Origin: Pedobacter sp. JY14-1
GTDB lineage: Bacteria; Bacteroidota; Bacteroidia; Sphingobacteriales; Sphingobacteriaceae
Direction: 5' to 3'
Assembly (NCBI RefSeq): GCF_029269825.1
Contig: NZ_JARJHU010000001.1
Coordinates: forward strand, 1-64,000
DNA: 64,000 nt
Made by a program: the position numbers and the translations under genes. Under the pieces are notes generated by a model. The model was given only the letters and a program-made list of their open reading frames with translations. It was not told the DNA's origin and did not search any database. Position 1 is the stretch's first letter. Every line of letters begins with the position of its first letter. Below are positions 1 through 9,300 of this stretch, piece by piece.

Positions 1-2
1 TA

Positions 3-1382
3 GACGTGTTCAACGGGTTCACTGCCGCTGCCGGACACAACCTCTACACGGCCCGTAATTTCCCTAAAAGGTACTGGAACAGGATAGCCTTTGTCAACGA
101 GCCGACCGGAAGGGTGGTACATGAGGCCATCCTGGAACCAAAGGGATCGGGTTTTGAAGAGAAGGACGGCTGGAACTTTGTGGCCAGTGCCGACGAGTGG
201 TTCGGACCTGTACACAGCGAGGTGGGACCGGATGGGGCGGTATGGATGCTCGACTGGTACAACTTCATCATCCAGCACAACCCTACTCCTGCCGGATTCG
301 AGAACGGTAAGGGCAATGCCTACATCAACCCGCTCAGGGACAGGACACACGGACGCATCTACAGGATCGTCTATAAAAACGCAAAACCCCAGCAGATCAA
401 ATCGCTGGACCGCAAAAGCAATGCCTCGCTGATCGGCGGGCTGAAAAGCGACAACATGTTCTGGCGCACAACCGCGCAGCGCCTGATCGTGGAGAATAAG
501 GACAGATCCATCGCCCCGCAGCTGTATGCCCTGATCAGGGACAAAAATACCGATGAGATCGGCATCAACGCACCGGCTGTCCACGCCTTGTGGACGCTGC
601 ACGGCCTGGGCCTGCTCGACGGATCAAATACCGAAGCCTTTAATGTGGCAGTGGAAGCATTGTCCCATCCTGCTGCTGGTGTGCGTAAGGCGGCACTCCA
701 GGTATTGCCCGACAACTCGGCATCACTGGCCGCCTTACAAAAAGCAGGACTGCTGAATGACCCCAGCCTCAACACCCGCCTGGCCGCTATCCTCAAAAGC
801 GCAGACCTGCCCGCTTCTGCAGAAATGGGTGCTGAGCTGAAAGCGGCAGCGGCCATGAGCCAGAACAGCAATGACCGCTGGATCGCTGAAGCGCTCAAGG
901 TGGCACTGGCCAGGCATGCTCAGGCCGCAGATGCACATGCCGGACACACCGGTCAGGGAAAGACAGGCGAAGGCTCATCCAGCCCGCAGGCCGAAGGAAA
1001 GGCCGACCAGGTCATCACCATTACCCCTGTCGTGAATGCCATGAAGTTTGACCTGAAATCCTTTACAGTAAAGGCGGGTACTACCGTAGAAGTCGTCTTT
1101 AAGAACATCGACTTCATGCAGCACAACCTGCTCATCCTGCAAAAGGGAAGCATGGATAAGGTCGGCGCTGCAGCAGACCAGATGGCACAGGACCCTAAGG
1201 GTGCAGAAAAGCAGTATGTGCCCAAAATGCCCGAGGTACTCTTCTATACCCCCTTGGTAAATCCAGAGGAAAGCTTTAAATTGAAGTTTAAAGTGCCTGC
1301 GGTAACCGGCGATTACCCTTTTATCTGTTCATTCCCAGGCCACTGGAGACTCATGAATGGCGTAATGAAAGTTACCAAATAG
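3..1382 (+). CDS. PVC-type dehydrogenase-like protein with cupredoxin tail (5' partial)
   Basis: The reading frame is open to the left edge, so the N-terminus is missing; the GTG at position 6 is not a convincing start. The first 130 visible residues (GPVHSEVGPDGAVWMLDWYN and the following RTHGRIYRIVY) resemble the end of the beta-propeller in the large membrane-bound dehydrogenase-like proteins found in Planctomycetes and Bacteroidetes. An alanine-rich helical stretch like HEAT repeats follows. From about residue 334 there is a plastocyanin/azurin-like domain: a His in MQHNLLIL and the Cys, His and Met of CSFPGHWRLMNGVM match type 1 copper ligands. An exported redox role is inferred; the substrate is unknown. 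Confidence 0.65.
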   Translation, partial: DVFNGFTAAAGHNLYTARNFPKRYWNRIAFVNEPTGRVVHEAILEPKGSGFEEKDGWNFVASADEWFGPVHSEVGPDGAVWMLDWYNFIIQHNPTPAGFENGKGNAYINPLRDRTHGRIYRIVYKNAKPQQIKSLDRKSNASLIGGLKSDNMFWRTTAQRLIVENKDRSIAPQLYALIRDKNTDEIGINAPAVHALWTLHGLGLLDGSNTEAFNVAVEALSHPAAGVRKAALQVLPDNSASLAALQKAGLLNDPSLNTRLAAILKSADLPASAEMGAELKAAAAMSQNSNDRWIAEALKVALARHAQAADAHAGHTGQGKTGEGSSSPQAEGKADQVITITPVVNAMKFDLKSFTVKAGTTVEVVFKNIDFMQHNLLILQKGSMDKVGAAADQMAQDPKGAEKQYVPKMPEVLFYTPLVNPEESFKLKFKVPAVTGDYPFICSFPGHWRLMNGVMKVTK

Positions 1383-1420
1383 CCTGAAGGCTGGTCGCAT
1401 AATAACCAAACCAATCCTGT

Positions 1421-1454
1421 CTGCGGGGAAAGATCATACGGTCTTTCCCCGCAG
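1421..1454. terminator. Bidirectional hairpin terminator
   Basis: A perfect 13-bp inverted repeat (CTGCGGGGAAAGA and its complement) with an 8-nt loop lies between two convergent genes. On the plus strand it is followed by TTTTA. It includes the last codons of the leftward CPBP gene, whose stop is at 1434-1436. It probably ends transcription of the rightward gene and perhaps of both. Confidence 0.6.
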
Positions 1455-2228
1455 TTTTAAGCGGTCTTTACCCATAAGCACAATGGCCAGCCACATCACC
1501 GCCAGGTACACGCCTACAACAATCAGGTCCTGGTGCAAATGATGAGCCGGTATTACACGGAACAACCCTGCCCCGCCTTGCTGCTCAGCCCTGGGCAACA
1601 TTCCTTGCAACAGGTTCCAGCCCATATGAATACCTGTGGGAAAAAACAAACGTCCCGTCCTCAGGTAAGCAAGCCCGAAAAGAACCGATCCTGTCCCCGT
1701 AGTCAATAGGATGATTCCTATTTCAGAAAACCGCATTCCAAGACTGATGTGCATAAGCCCGAAAGGAATAGCAACCAGCAACTGTGCAAGCCATACCGGG
1801 TAACGCGTCAGCAGAAGTTGAAATGGGTAGCCCCGGAACACAAACTCCTGCGCAAAAGCAGAAACAAAAGTAAAAAAGGCAAGCACAACCAGGTTCATAC
1901 TCTTAAACTGTCCAAGCCAGACCAGCCTGTCTCCGGTAGTGGTTAGCGTAAGCAACGTTACGGTAATCAACAGCAATGCGCCAAGCCCGGCCCCCATGGC
2001 AAAGCTCCTGTAATCCTTCCCCCCTTGCGGAATAAATCCCAGCGTACCGATCCGCTTCCCTTCTGCCCTCAGCATCAGCCAGCTAACCAGGACACCCGCC
2101 AGCAAGTAGAATAAAGGATTGTTCAGATCTGGAGGAAGAACCCCGCCCAGCATCGTCGTTGCCCAGAGGACAATAAAATAAATACATACTTTCAGCCACG
2201 CAGGCCAAGATTGGAAATTTGTTTTCAT
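1434..2228 (-). CDS. CPBP family intramembrane metalloprotease homologue
   Basis: About 264 residues with several hydrophobic segments and the layout of the CPBP (CAAX protease/Abi) family. The three family motifs are visible: AQEFVFRG in place of the usual EExxxR, the FGLMH histidine, and HMGWN with a second His and Asn. The first Glu of motif one, generally considered catalytic, is Gln here (codon CAG at 1848-1850 on the complement), so activity is doubtful. I chose the ATG at 2228 because the hydrophobic part begins shortly after it and the 21 residues upstream are low in family character. It is divergent from the sensor kinase gene. Confidence 0.75.
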   Translation of the reverse strand: MKTNFQSWPAWLKVCIYFIVLWATTMLGGVLPPDLNNPLFYLLAGVLVSWLMLRAEGKRIGTLGFIPQGGKDYRSFAMGAGLGALLLITVTLLTLTTTGDRLVWLGQFKSMNLVVLAFFTFVSAFAQEFVFRGYPFQLLLTRYPVWLAQLLVAIPFGLMHISLGMRFSEIGIILLTTGTGSVLFGLAYLRTGRLFFPTGIHMGWNLLQGMLPRAEQQGGAGLFRVIPAHHLHQDLIVVGVYLAVMWLAIVLMGKDRLKLRGKTV

Positions 2229-2444
2229 CTTTTTTTGACCCGAAAATGCGGAAGTACCTGTTTCATCTCCAATTCTTTTAGACCAATACACAAATTAAAC
2301 CAGCAAAGCCGGCATATATAGCCATCAGGCTACAAATACAGTTTCTTTCCTTTCATTGTCCCTAACGTTTTCTTTGTTGGGCCTTTGGGCCTGTTGGTCG
2401 ATTACTCACTTTCAGATTCACCCAAAAAACTGATATTTAGAGAT

Positions 2445-3566
2445 ATGGAAATATCAACAACCGTAACGCAGATTTATAGCCATCCCAGGTTACGGTTTTT
2501 ACTGCACCTTCTTTTTTGGATAGCGATGACGGCCGCCCGATATTACCTTTCAGGAATATCATTCAATGTCTATAATGGTTTCCCGCAAAACCGGCTCTTG
2601 TTGCTCAATCTGGGCAGCACAATAGCCATGGCTGCATTTTACTATGGCTTCACCTATCTCATATTACCGCGGTCCGGCCATAAGCACTACCTGTTCTTTG
2701 TCTGCACAACAATAATTGCAATAGCCGGTTACGTCCTTGCAGATACCTGGATAGAAAACAGATTGATTTTTACCTGCATGGAATGCCTGCAGGCCCTCAA
2801 AAAGAACAACCCCCACTATTATGATTACCTCAGGCTAGACCTCACTAATATCGCCTTAAAGCGGCTGATCAGCCTGGGCTCCATCCTTGGGCTCATCTTC
2901 TCCCTCGGAATTCCATTTGGCATCAAAATGGCGCTCCGGGCATTCCGTAACCAGCTGCAAGCCATACAGCTTTCCAAAGATAAGCTGCAGCTGGAACTCA
3001 ATTTCTTAAAGTCACAGCTCAATCCGCATTTCCTGTTCAATTCGATGAACAACATTTACGGGCTTGTGCTCAGCGGAGACACACAACGTTCCGCCAGCCT
3101 GGTGGCCCGCCTCTCAGATCTTCTTCGCTATATGCTCTACGAATCCGACCAGGAAAACATGGCAGCGGTCAGGGAACTGCAGCTTATCCGCGATTATACG
3201 GAACTCGAAACACTGAGGCTAAACGACATCAAGGTCAATACCGATCTGCAGACAGATGGCTCAATAGATAAACTGCCGCCCCTGTTATTCGTTCCGCTGC
3301 TCGAAAATGCCTTTAAGTTTTGTCCAGACGAACCTGGTGCAACGATTGATATCCGGTTGTACATCTCGAAAGGAACCTTGTCCTTTTACTGCAGCAACTC
3401 CATTTCAGATCATCGGCCCGTATCGCACACCGAACGTGAACAGAACGGCATAGGAACACTCAATACCAGGAAGCGGCTGATGATGTATTACCCGCATCAA
3501 CACAGCTATTCCAGCAGTACAAATAACAATACCTATCTTACTCAAATTACCATTGACCTGTCATGA
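2445..3566 (+). CDS. LytS/YehU-type sensor histidine kinase
   Basis: A membrane sensor kinase with four predicted N-terminal transmembrane helices (roughly residues 20-190). A His_kinase (PF06580) domain follows, with the phospho-acceptor motif QLNPHFLFNSMNN (His near residue 195) and a C-terminal HATPase region (PLLFVPLLENAFKF; NGIGTLNTRKRL). It should phosphorylate the response regulator encoded directly downstream, whose ATG overlaps its stop by 4 bp. I prefer the ATG at 2445 to the in-frame TTG at 2385 because the 20 extra residues do not look conserved. The input signal cannot be read from the sequence. Confidence 0.88.
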   Translation: MEISTTVTQIYSHPRLRFLLHLLFWIAMTAARYYLSGISFNVYNGFPQNRLLLLNLGSTIAMAAFYYGFTYLILPRSGHKHYLFFVCTTIIAIAGYVLADTWIENRLIFTCMECLQALKKNNPHYYDYLRLDLTNIALKRLISLGSILGLIFSLGIPFGIKMALRAFRNQLQAIQLSKDKLQLELNFLKSQLNPHFLFNSMNNIYGLVLSGDTQRSASLVARLSDLLRYMLYESDQENMAAVRELQLIRDYTELETLRLNDIKVNTDLQTDGSIDKLPPLLFVPLLENAFKFCPDEPGATIDIRLYISKGTLSFYCSNSISDHRPVSHTEREQNGIGTLNTRKRLMMYYPHQHSYSSSTNNNTYLTQITIDLS

Positions 3567-4276
3567 AATGCCTGATCGTAGATGACGAACCCATTGCCCG
3601 GGATATTTTAAAAAGCTATATCGGCAAGTTACCCGGTCTCGAACTCTCAGGCACCTGTAAAAACGCAATGGAAGCCTATCAGGCGTTAATAGAACAAACT
3701 CCCGATCTGGTATTCCTCGACATCCGGATGCCGTCCGTTAATGGCATTGAATTCCTGCGCTCGTTAAACAAACCGCCACTGGTGATCTTTACCACGGCCT
3801 ATGCCGACTTTGCTGCAGAGGGTTTTGATCTTTATGCCACCGACTACTTACTGAAGCCGGTAACTTTCGAGCGCTTTTGTATCGCGATAGAAAGAGCCCG
3901 GATCAGGCAGGCACAACAAGTTCCGCTCATTGCGGAAAATAACATGCCGGGTCCGGATTTTGTGTTCATCAGGCAGCAAAAACGGCTGATAAAGATCATG
4001 TACAGTGAGATCACCTTCATCAAGGCCGAGCGCGACTATAGCTATATCCATACGCAGACCACCCGCCTGCTTTCAGGCCTGCACCTTAAAAAACTGGAGG
4101 CCCTGCTCTCTTCCGCACATTTTGTCCGTGTGCACAGAGCTTATATCGTTAACATAGGCAAAATATCCTCATTGTCTCCGGATACGGTAGAAGTACAAGG
4201 TCAGCAAATACCGGTCGGCAGCAATTACCGCAAACAGCTGTACACAGCGCTCAACCTCCCTTCAGGAACTTCATGA
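3563..4276 (+). CDS. LytTR-family response regulator
   Basis: A two-domain response regulator. The receiver domain (about residues 1-120) has the acidic pocket DDEP near the start, phospho-acceptor Asp53 in LVFLDIRMPS, and the Lys in YLLKPV. A LytTR DNA-binding domain follows (about 135-237; FIKAERDYSYIHT and FVRVHRAYIVN are typical). It is translationally coupled to the upstream LytS-type kinase by a 4-bp overlap, so the two form a cognate pair. Its 3' end overlaps the convergent single-domain regulator by 26 bp. Confidence 0.9.
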   Translation: MKCLIVDDEPIARDILKSYIGKLPGLELSGTCKNAMEAYQALIEQTPDLVFLDIRMPSVNGIEFLRSLNKPPLVIFTTAYADFAAEGFDLYATDYLLKPVTFERFCIAIERARIRQAQQVPLIAENNMPGPDFVFIRQQKRLIKIMYSEITFIKAERDYSYIHTQTTRLLSGLHLKKLEALLSSAHFVRVHRAYIVNIGKISSLSPDTVEVQGQQIPVGSNYRKQLYTALNLPSGTS

Positions 4277-4619
4277 GTGTAGACTGCACACTCGTCAGTT
4301 CAAAGGGCTTCTGGATAAAACCATCCGCATGGCATACTTTATCTATCCGTCCGGCAGCAGCATGTGCAGACATCATCACAATGGGCAGGCCAGCCGAAGA
4401 TGGCTCATTCCTGATATCGTTGCAGATATCGGTGCCATACCCGTCGGGAAGCATCACATCAAGTAGGAATATGTCGGGTAGTTCAGCTGGAAATACGGCT
4501 TTGAATTCAGCGATATTTTCAAAGGAAGTCGTCACGAAGCCTTCCTCAGACAGGTAAATATCCAGGATATAGCGGATGTCTTCATCATCCTCCACAATAA
4601 AAACAGATGGCTTCATCAT
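4251..4619 (-). CDS. Single-domain response regulator
   Basis: A 122-residue CheY-like receiver and nothing else. Features seen are acidic residues EDDED near residue 10, phospho-acceptor Asp54 in LLDVMLPDG, a Ser/Thr position in VMMSAHA, and the conserved Lys in FIQKPF. With no output domain it probably works by protein contact or in a phosphorelay. The gene is convergent with, and overlaps by 26 bp, the LytTR regulator gene. No kinase is next to it on its own strand. Confidence 0.85.
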   Translation of the reverse strand: MMKPSVFIVEDDEDIRYILDIYLSEEGFVTTSFENIAEFKAVFPAELPDIFLLDVMLPDGYGTDICNDIRNEPSSAGLPIVMMSAHAAAGRIDKVCHADGFIQKPFELTSVQSTLMKFLKGG

Positions 4620-4646
4620 ATTGTCCGGTTAGGTTTCTAATTTGTA

Positions 4647-4790
4647 TGTAGTCAATCATTATCAAAAACCATTCCTGCAAATAATGTATTAATACCTGTT
4701 TTTGACTACATTGGCCATGTCGCAAACTCCCCTGCTTTTTGGCAAACTTGCCCTCTACCTGGAACCTATCAATTATGATAACTTTATCAT
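4647..4790. promoter_or_regulatory. Divergent promoter region with inverted repeats
   Basis: This lies between the single-domain regulator (leftward) and the VOC gene (rightward). TGTAGTCAA at 4647-4655 pairs with TTGACTACA at 4702-4710. A tighter dyad, ATGATAA-CT-TTATCAT, lies at 4775-4790, 21 bp before the VOC start, and could be an operator. No known consensus was matched, so this is a structural observation only. Confidence 0.3.
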
Positions 4791-4811
4791 CATAAAAAAG
4801 ACCCGAATAAA

Positions 4812-5663
4812 ATGAAAAACTCAATCTATCCATGCCTCTGGTTTGACGGCAAAGCACAGGAAGCGGCAGAATTCTACTGCACGCTGTTCGACAACGCTTC
4901 AATCAAAAAGACCATGTCAATGGTGACCACTTTTGAACTTGACGGTACCCTGTTCATGGGGCTGAATGGCGGGCCCGCATTTCAACCCAACCCGTCCATT
5001 TCATTTTACGCGACCATTGAAGATGAAGCAAAGCTCAGAAAAATATGGGATGCCCTGGCTACAGGAGGTTATGTAATGATGCCCCTGGATAAATACGACT
5101 GGAGCCCGCTTTACGGCTGGGTGGCAGATAAATATGGAATTAGCTGGCAGCTTTCCCTGGGCAAACCCGCAGAGGTAGGACAAAGTATCGTCCCTTTGCT
5201 GATGTTCTGTGGCGACCATCAGAACCAGGCAGAAGCAGCTGTGGAATTTTACCGTTCGGTATTCAGCAACTCCTCAACAGATTTCGTCGCCAGGTATGCG
5301 CCCGGTCAGGCCCAAACCGAAGCCACCATTGTACATTCAAGGTTCCGTCTCAAGGATAACGTATTCATGGCAATGGACAGCGGGGTGAAACAGTCTTTTA
5401 CATTCAATGAAGGTGTTTCCCTGGTCATCAGTTGTGACACCCAGGAAGAAATTGATCACTACTGGAACAGCTTCACGGAAAAAGGGCAGGAAAGCATGTG
5501 CGGCTGGTGTAAGGACCAGTTCGGGGTAAGCTGGCAGATCACACCCAGTATAATTGGCTCCATAATGGCCGATCCCGTTAAATTCCCGGCTGCATTCGAA
5601 GTCGTCATGAAATCAAAGAAATTGAACATCGCAGAGCTGGTCAGCGCCGCAGAAAACGCATAA
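4812..5663 (+). CDS. VOC family (PhnB-like) two-domain protein
   Basis: 283 residues with two tandem glyoxalase-fold modules of the 3-dmu-9_3-mt (PhnB-like) type. The first begins IYPCLWFDGKAQEAAEFYC and ends GISWQLSLG. The second begins around residue 137 (VPLLMFCGDHQNQAEAAVEFY) and ends FGVSWQITPS. Proteins of this family are often encoded near stress or small-molecule resistance genes, but most have no known substrate and none can be assigned here. Start chosen at the ATG directly before the first beta strand. Confidence 0.85.
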   Translation: MKNSIYPCLWFDGKAQEAAEFYCTLFDNASIKKTMSMVTTFELDGTLFMGLNGGPAFQPNPSISFYATIEDEAKLRKIWDALATGGYVMMPLDKYDWSPLYGWVADKYGISWQLSLGKPAEVGQSIVPLLMFCGDHQNQAEAAVEFYRSVFSNSSTDFVARYAPGQAQTEATIVHSRFRLKDNVFMAMDSGVKQSFTFNEGVSLVISCDTQEEIDHYWNSFTEKGQESMCGWCKDQFGVSWQITPSIIGSIMADPVKFPAAFEVVMKSKKLNIAELVSAAENA

Positions 5664-5756
5664 CGGGTACTTATCTCCGGAAAACCCGTATTTTCTTCAT
5701 AAAAAGCGGAACAAGGCTTGCTTGGTTATAGCTAATCAAATATAATCATTCCTGTT

Positions 5757-6341
5757 ATGAAAAATTTATTGGCACACCTCCCTGCCGACCTTTCCGGAAA
5801 GCGGATCCTGATTGCAGGCGGTACAAAGGACTATGGACGAGAGATCACACTGAAGCTGGCTTCAATGGGCGCAAAATTAATGGTCCTCTCTGAAGAAGAA
5901 GAAGCGCTCGGCAACACGATGGAGCTTTTACGCGCGATGGACTGTGAGTCCCGTTGTTATGGTATGATTGCCGAACCCTCCGATCCAGACGACATCAGGA
6001 TCATCCTGGATGTCATTCAACGGCACTTCAGGGGGCTCGACATCCTGATCAACAACAATATGTTTACATTTCCGCGGCAGCTGCACACCGGAGAATTAAG
6101 TCCCGATGATATCCTGTACACTCGGCTTCAGGGTCAGCTGTACTGCACCAGGGAACTGATCGGGCAAATGGAAAAGACCGGAAACGCCTGCATTCTGAAT
6201 GTCAATACGATCGGCAGCGAAATGCGCCGGAAGTACCGCTTGCTTTGTAATAAGGCAAGGATTGCGTTCCGGGAATTTAACAGCACACTCTGCAGAGAGG
6301 CAGCCGATAAAAATGTCAGGGTGATCTTATCCTCTGTATAG
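5757..6341 (+). CDS. Degenerate short-chain dehydrogenase/reductase
   Basis: 194 residues, shorter than the usual SDR of about 250. The N-terminal nucleotide-binding half is recognisable: ILIAGGTKDYGREI for the glycine-rich loop and ILINNN for the NNAG motif. The catalytic YxxxK is altered. The Lys in LCNKARIAF is kept, but the residue four before it is Leu, and a Tyr lies six before it. The C-terminal substrate-binding part is short. NAD(P) binding is plausible; oxidoreductase activity is doubtful. The gene ends 1 bp from the convergent treY::malQ gene. Confidence 0.7.
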   Translation: MKNLLAHLPADLSGKRILIAGGTKDYGREITLKLASMGAKLMVLSEEEEALGNTMELLRAMDCESRCYGMIAEPSDPDDIRIILDVIQRHFRGLDILINNNMFTFPRQLHTGELSPDDILYTRLQGQLYCTRELIGQMEKTGNACILNVNTIGSEMRRKYRLLCNKARIAFREFNSTLCREAADKNVRVILSSV

Positions 6342-6342
6342 A

Positions 6343-9300
6343 TCACCTGCCAAACAATACGATAAGCTCCCTGAATACGCGGGCAGTTCCCTTTTGCAGT
6401 TCCCTGGTCTTAAACCTCCAGGTCCAGTTATGAGCAGTAGATGCCGGCGTATTCATACGGTCTTTAGCCGGTTTGTTTAAAATATCCTGCATCGGGATGA
6501 TAGCAAGGTCGGCACTGGACCCCAGGGCAAGCCGCGCCAGTTTCAAGGCAACATTATGGCGCGATACTTTGGTTCCTGTATATTTTTCAAGGCGCTTTTT
6601 TACAGCAACATCAGTTTCCTCTTCATACCATCCCCTGCTGGTATTGTTGTCATGGGTACCGGTATAGACCACACAATTATGAGTACCAAATTGATGTGGT
6701 GCATGGATAGAGGAAGCTCCGTCGTCACCGAATGCAAATTGCAACACCTTCATTCCGGGCAGGCCAAACTTGTCCCTCAGCGCATACACATCTTCACTGA
6801 TTTCACCCAGATCTTCAGCGATCAGCGGCAATTTGCCCAGTTTGTCCCATAGCGTCTGGAAAAATTTCACACCGGGACCTTTTTTCCAGCTGCCATTTTT
6901 TGCCGTATCGCTGCCTGCAGGTACTTCCCAGTAAGCTAAAAATGCCCTGAAATGATCCAGCCGGACCAGATCGTAAAGTTCCAGGTTCTTAGCCATCCTT
7001 TCCATCCACCAGCGATAACCTTGCCTTTCCATCACCTTCCAGTTGTACACCGGCATACCCCAAAGCTGTCCCTCTGCATTAAAGTAGTCAGGCGGGACAC
7101 CCGCTATACCTTTTACCTTTCCGTTCGGTGCAACTGCAAATAAAGATCGGCCTGCCCAAACATCTGAAGAATCCAGAGCAGTATAAAACGGCAGGTCCCC
7201 GATAATGTCGATGCCAAGTATATGAGCTTCCCGCTTCAGCCGCCGCCATTGTTTGAAAAAGATATACTGCTGCCATTTCAGCTCCTGCAGCCGGTCAGGA
7301 TGAGCAGCCGACACCTGCTGCAGCTGGTCTCCGTCCCGGTCACGCAAAGCCTCCGGCCATTCATACCAGGGCTTCGAACCCTGCAGTTCACGGATCAGGA
7401 CAAATAAGGCATAATCCCGGAGCCAGCCATCTTCCCGCTCGCAGAACGACTCAAAAGCCGGATCTCTGTTTGCGCCCTGGTTAAGCCGCCATTGATCAAA
7501 TGCCTTTTTCAGCAGGTCATTTTTAAGTGCGTTCGCTTTCGGGTAACTAACCTTCCTGCGTATTCGCTTCTGATGTAATTTAAGGTCTTCTATGCCCAGA
7601 TAACCTTCCTCCATAAGCAATTCTGGACTGATCATCAGCGTATTGCCAGCCATAACTGAAGTAGCACTATAAGGAGAATATACCTGTTCCTCAGAAAGGG
7701 GGTTCATAGGCAGTACCTGCCAGTATCTCATCCCGCACGCATCCAGGAAAGAAAGGAAGCTGCTTGCGGCGGGGCCAAAATCACCGATACCATACGCAGA
7801 GGGCAACGAGCTGATATGCGTAAGCACACCTGCTCCCCGCCGTTGCTCAGGGATTTCAAACAGCAGCATGCCCAGTTTAAGGTCATCGAACATACTGCTC
7901 AGTTCAATTTCCTTCTCAAAGGATAGCGGTCTGTCATTAAGTATATTACGGCATTTATTAACACCCAGGATAGACTCAGGGAGCTCAATATAAGTATCTT
8001 CCCATGAAGATACCGCGGTATTGACTGCTGCTGCCACCAGCAGCGATTGGTTGCGGTATCTCCTCAGGAATGCCACAACATGGTCCGACTGACTGCCCCT
8101 CACCTTCAGCGGCTCATAGGTACCATCGGCAAAGAGTGGAGCATGGTCCCTGCGAAACCTCAGCAGGGTATGCAGCAACCACAACTTCTCCGCTGGTCCT
8201 TCGGGCCGCACCTTCGATTGGAGCAACCGATGCCTGAGCGCATAATCTACCGGCCTCCGGTTGTCCGGATCTACCATGCTCAGGTCCCATAATTCCGTAC
8301 CCTGGTAGGTATCCGGTATACCCGGCAGCGTATGCTTTAACAATAAGGAAGACAGCGAGGCCTGCCTGCCCAGGTCAGCTACCCTTTGTTGAAAGGTGAT
8401 AAATTTCGGCCAGAATTTTCCTTCCGGATCCAGCAGGTACCGGATGAAATCCTGGGTATGAGCCTCATACTCCAGGTCCGGTGCTTCCCAGCCAGATCTC
8501 CGTTTAGATTCCCGGAGCGCCTTTTCGATATAATTCAGCAACCGTTCCTCATAGCGTTCCGCAACCAGGTCATCAGGACAGGTCGCGATCAGGGTCTGGT
8601 AAATAAAATATTCGTCGTTCGCATCCGGTGCATTTCCAGCCTTTATTTCTCTGTTCATTTCAGACCAGGCATTCACTTCATCGATCCACTCCTTGCGGAT
8701 ATCCGTAAGCACACCTAGCCTTGCACGCGCATCTTCCCCTCTTTTGGTATCATGTGTGGCAGTCGCGTTCATCGTATGCGGCCAGTATTTGCTCCGCCTG
8801 CCCAACTGTTCGTGAAACTCACTTACCGTGATCCCGAATACCTCAGGGGAATCCCCCACTTCATTATTACCGATAAAACGGTTATAGGTATACATGAGTG
8901 TATCTTCAACACCTTTGGCCATCAAAGGGCCGGTAAACTGCATCAGGCGCTTAAAAAACACCATGGAATTGGCTGCTTCAGTTTCCATATCCGGATACAG
9001 TAAAAAGCGGCGCAGCTGGCTTACGACATTCTTATATCCCGTTTCCACTTCAATTTCCTTAAACAAAGATTCCAGTGATGCCGCTTCAGCCTCCTGCAGC
9101 GGATAACGATTACTGTAAAACCGGTACACCGGACACCGCACCAGGAGTTCTGACAGCACAGCTTTGAATTCGCTGCCCTCTACACCGGCCAGCCTAAGCA
9201 GCAATTGATACAGGTTTTCCAGCTCACCCTGCATAAAATCCTCAAGAAAGGCACGCTTCTTCAGGATCACCTGTTGCTCCACCGGCCTTTGCTTCCTGCC

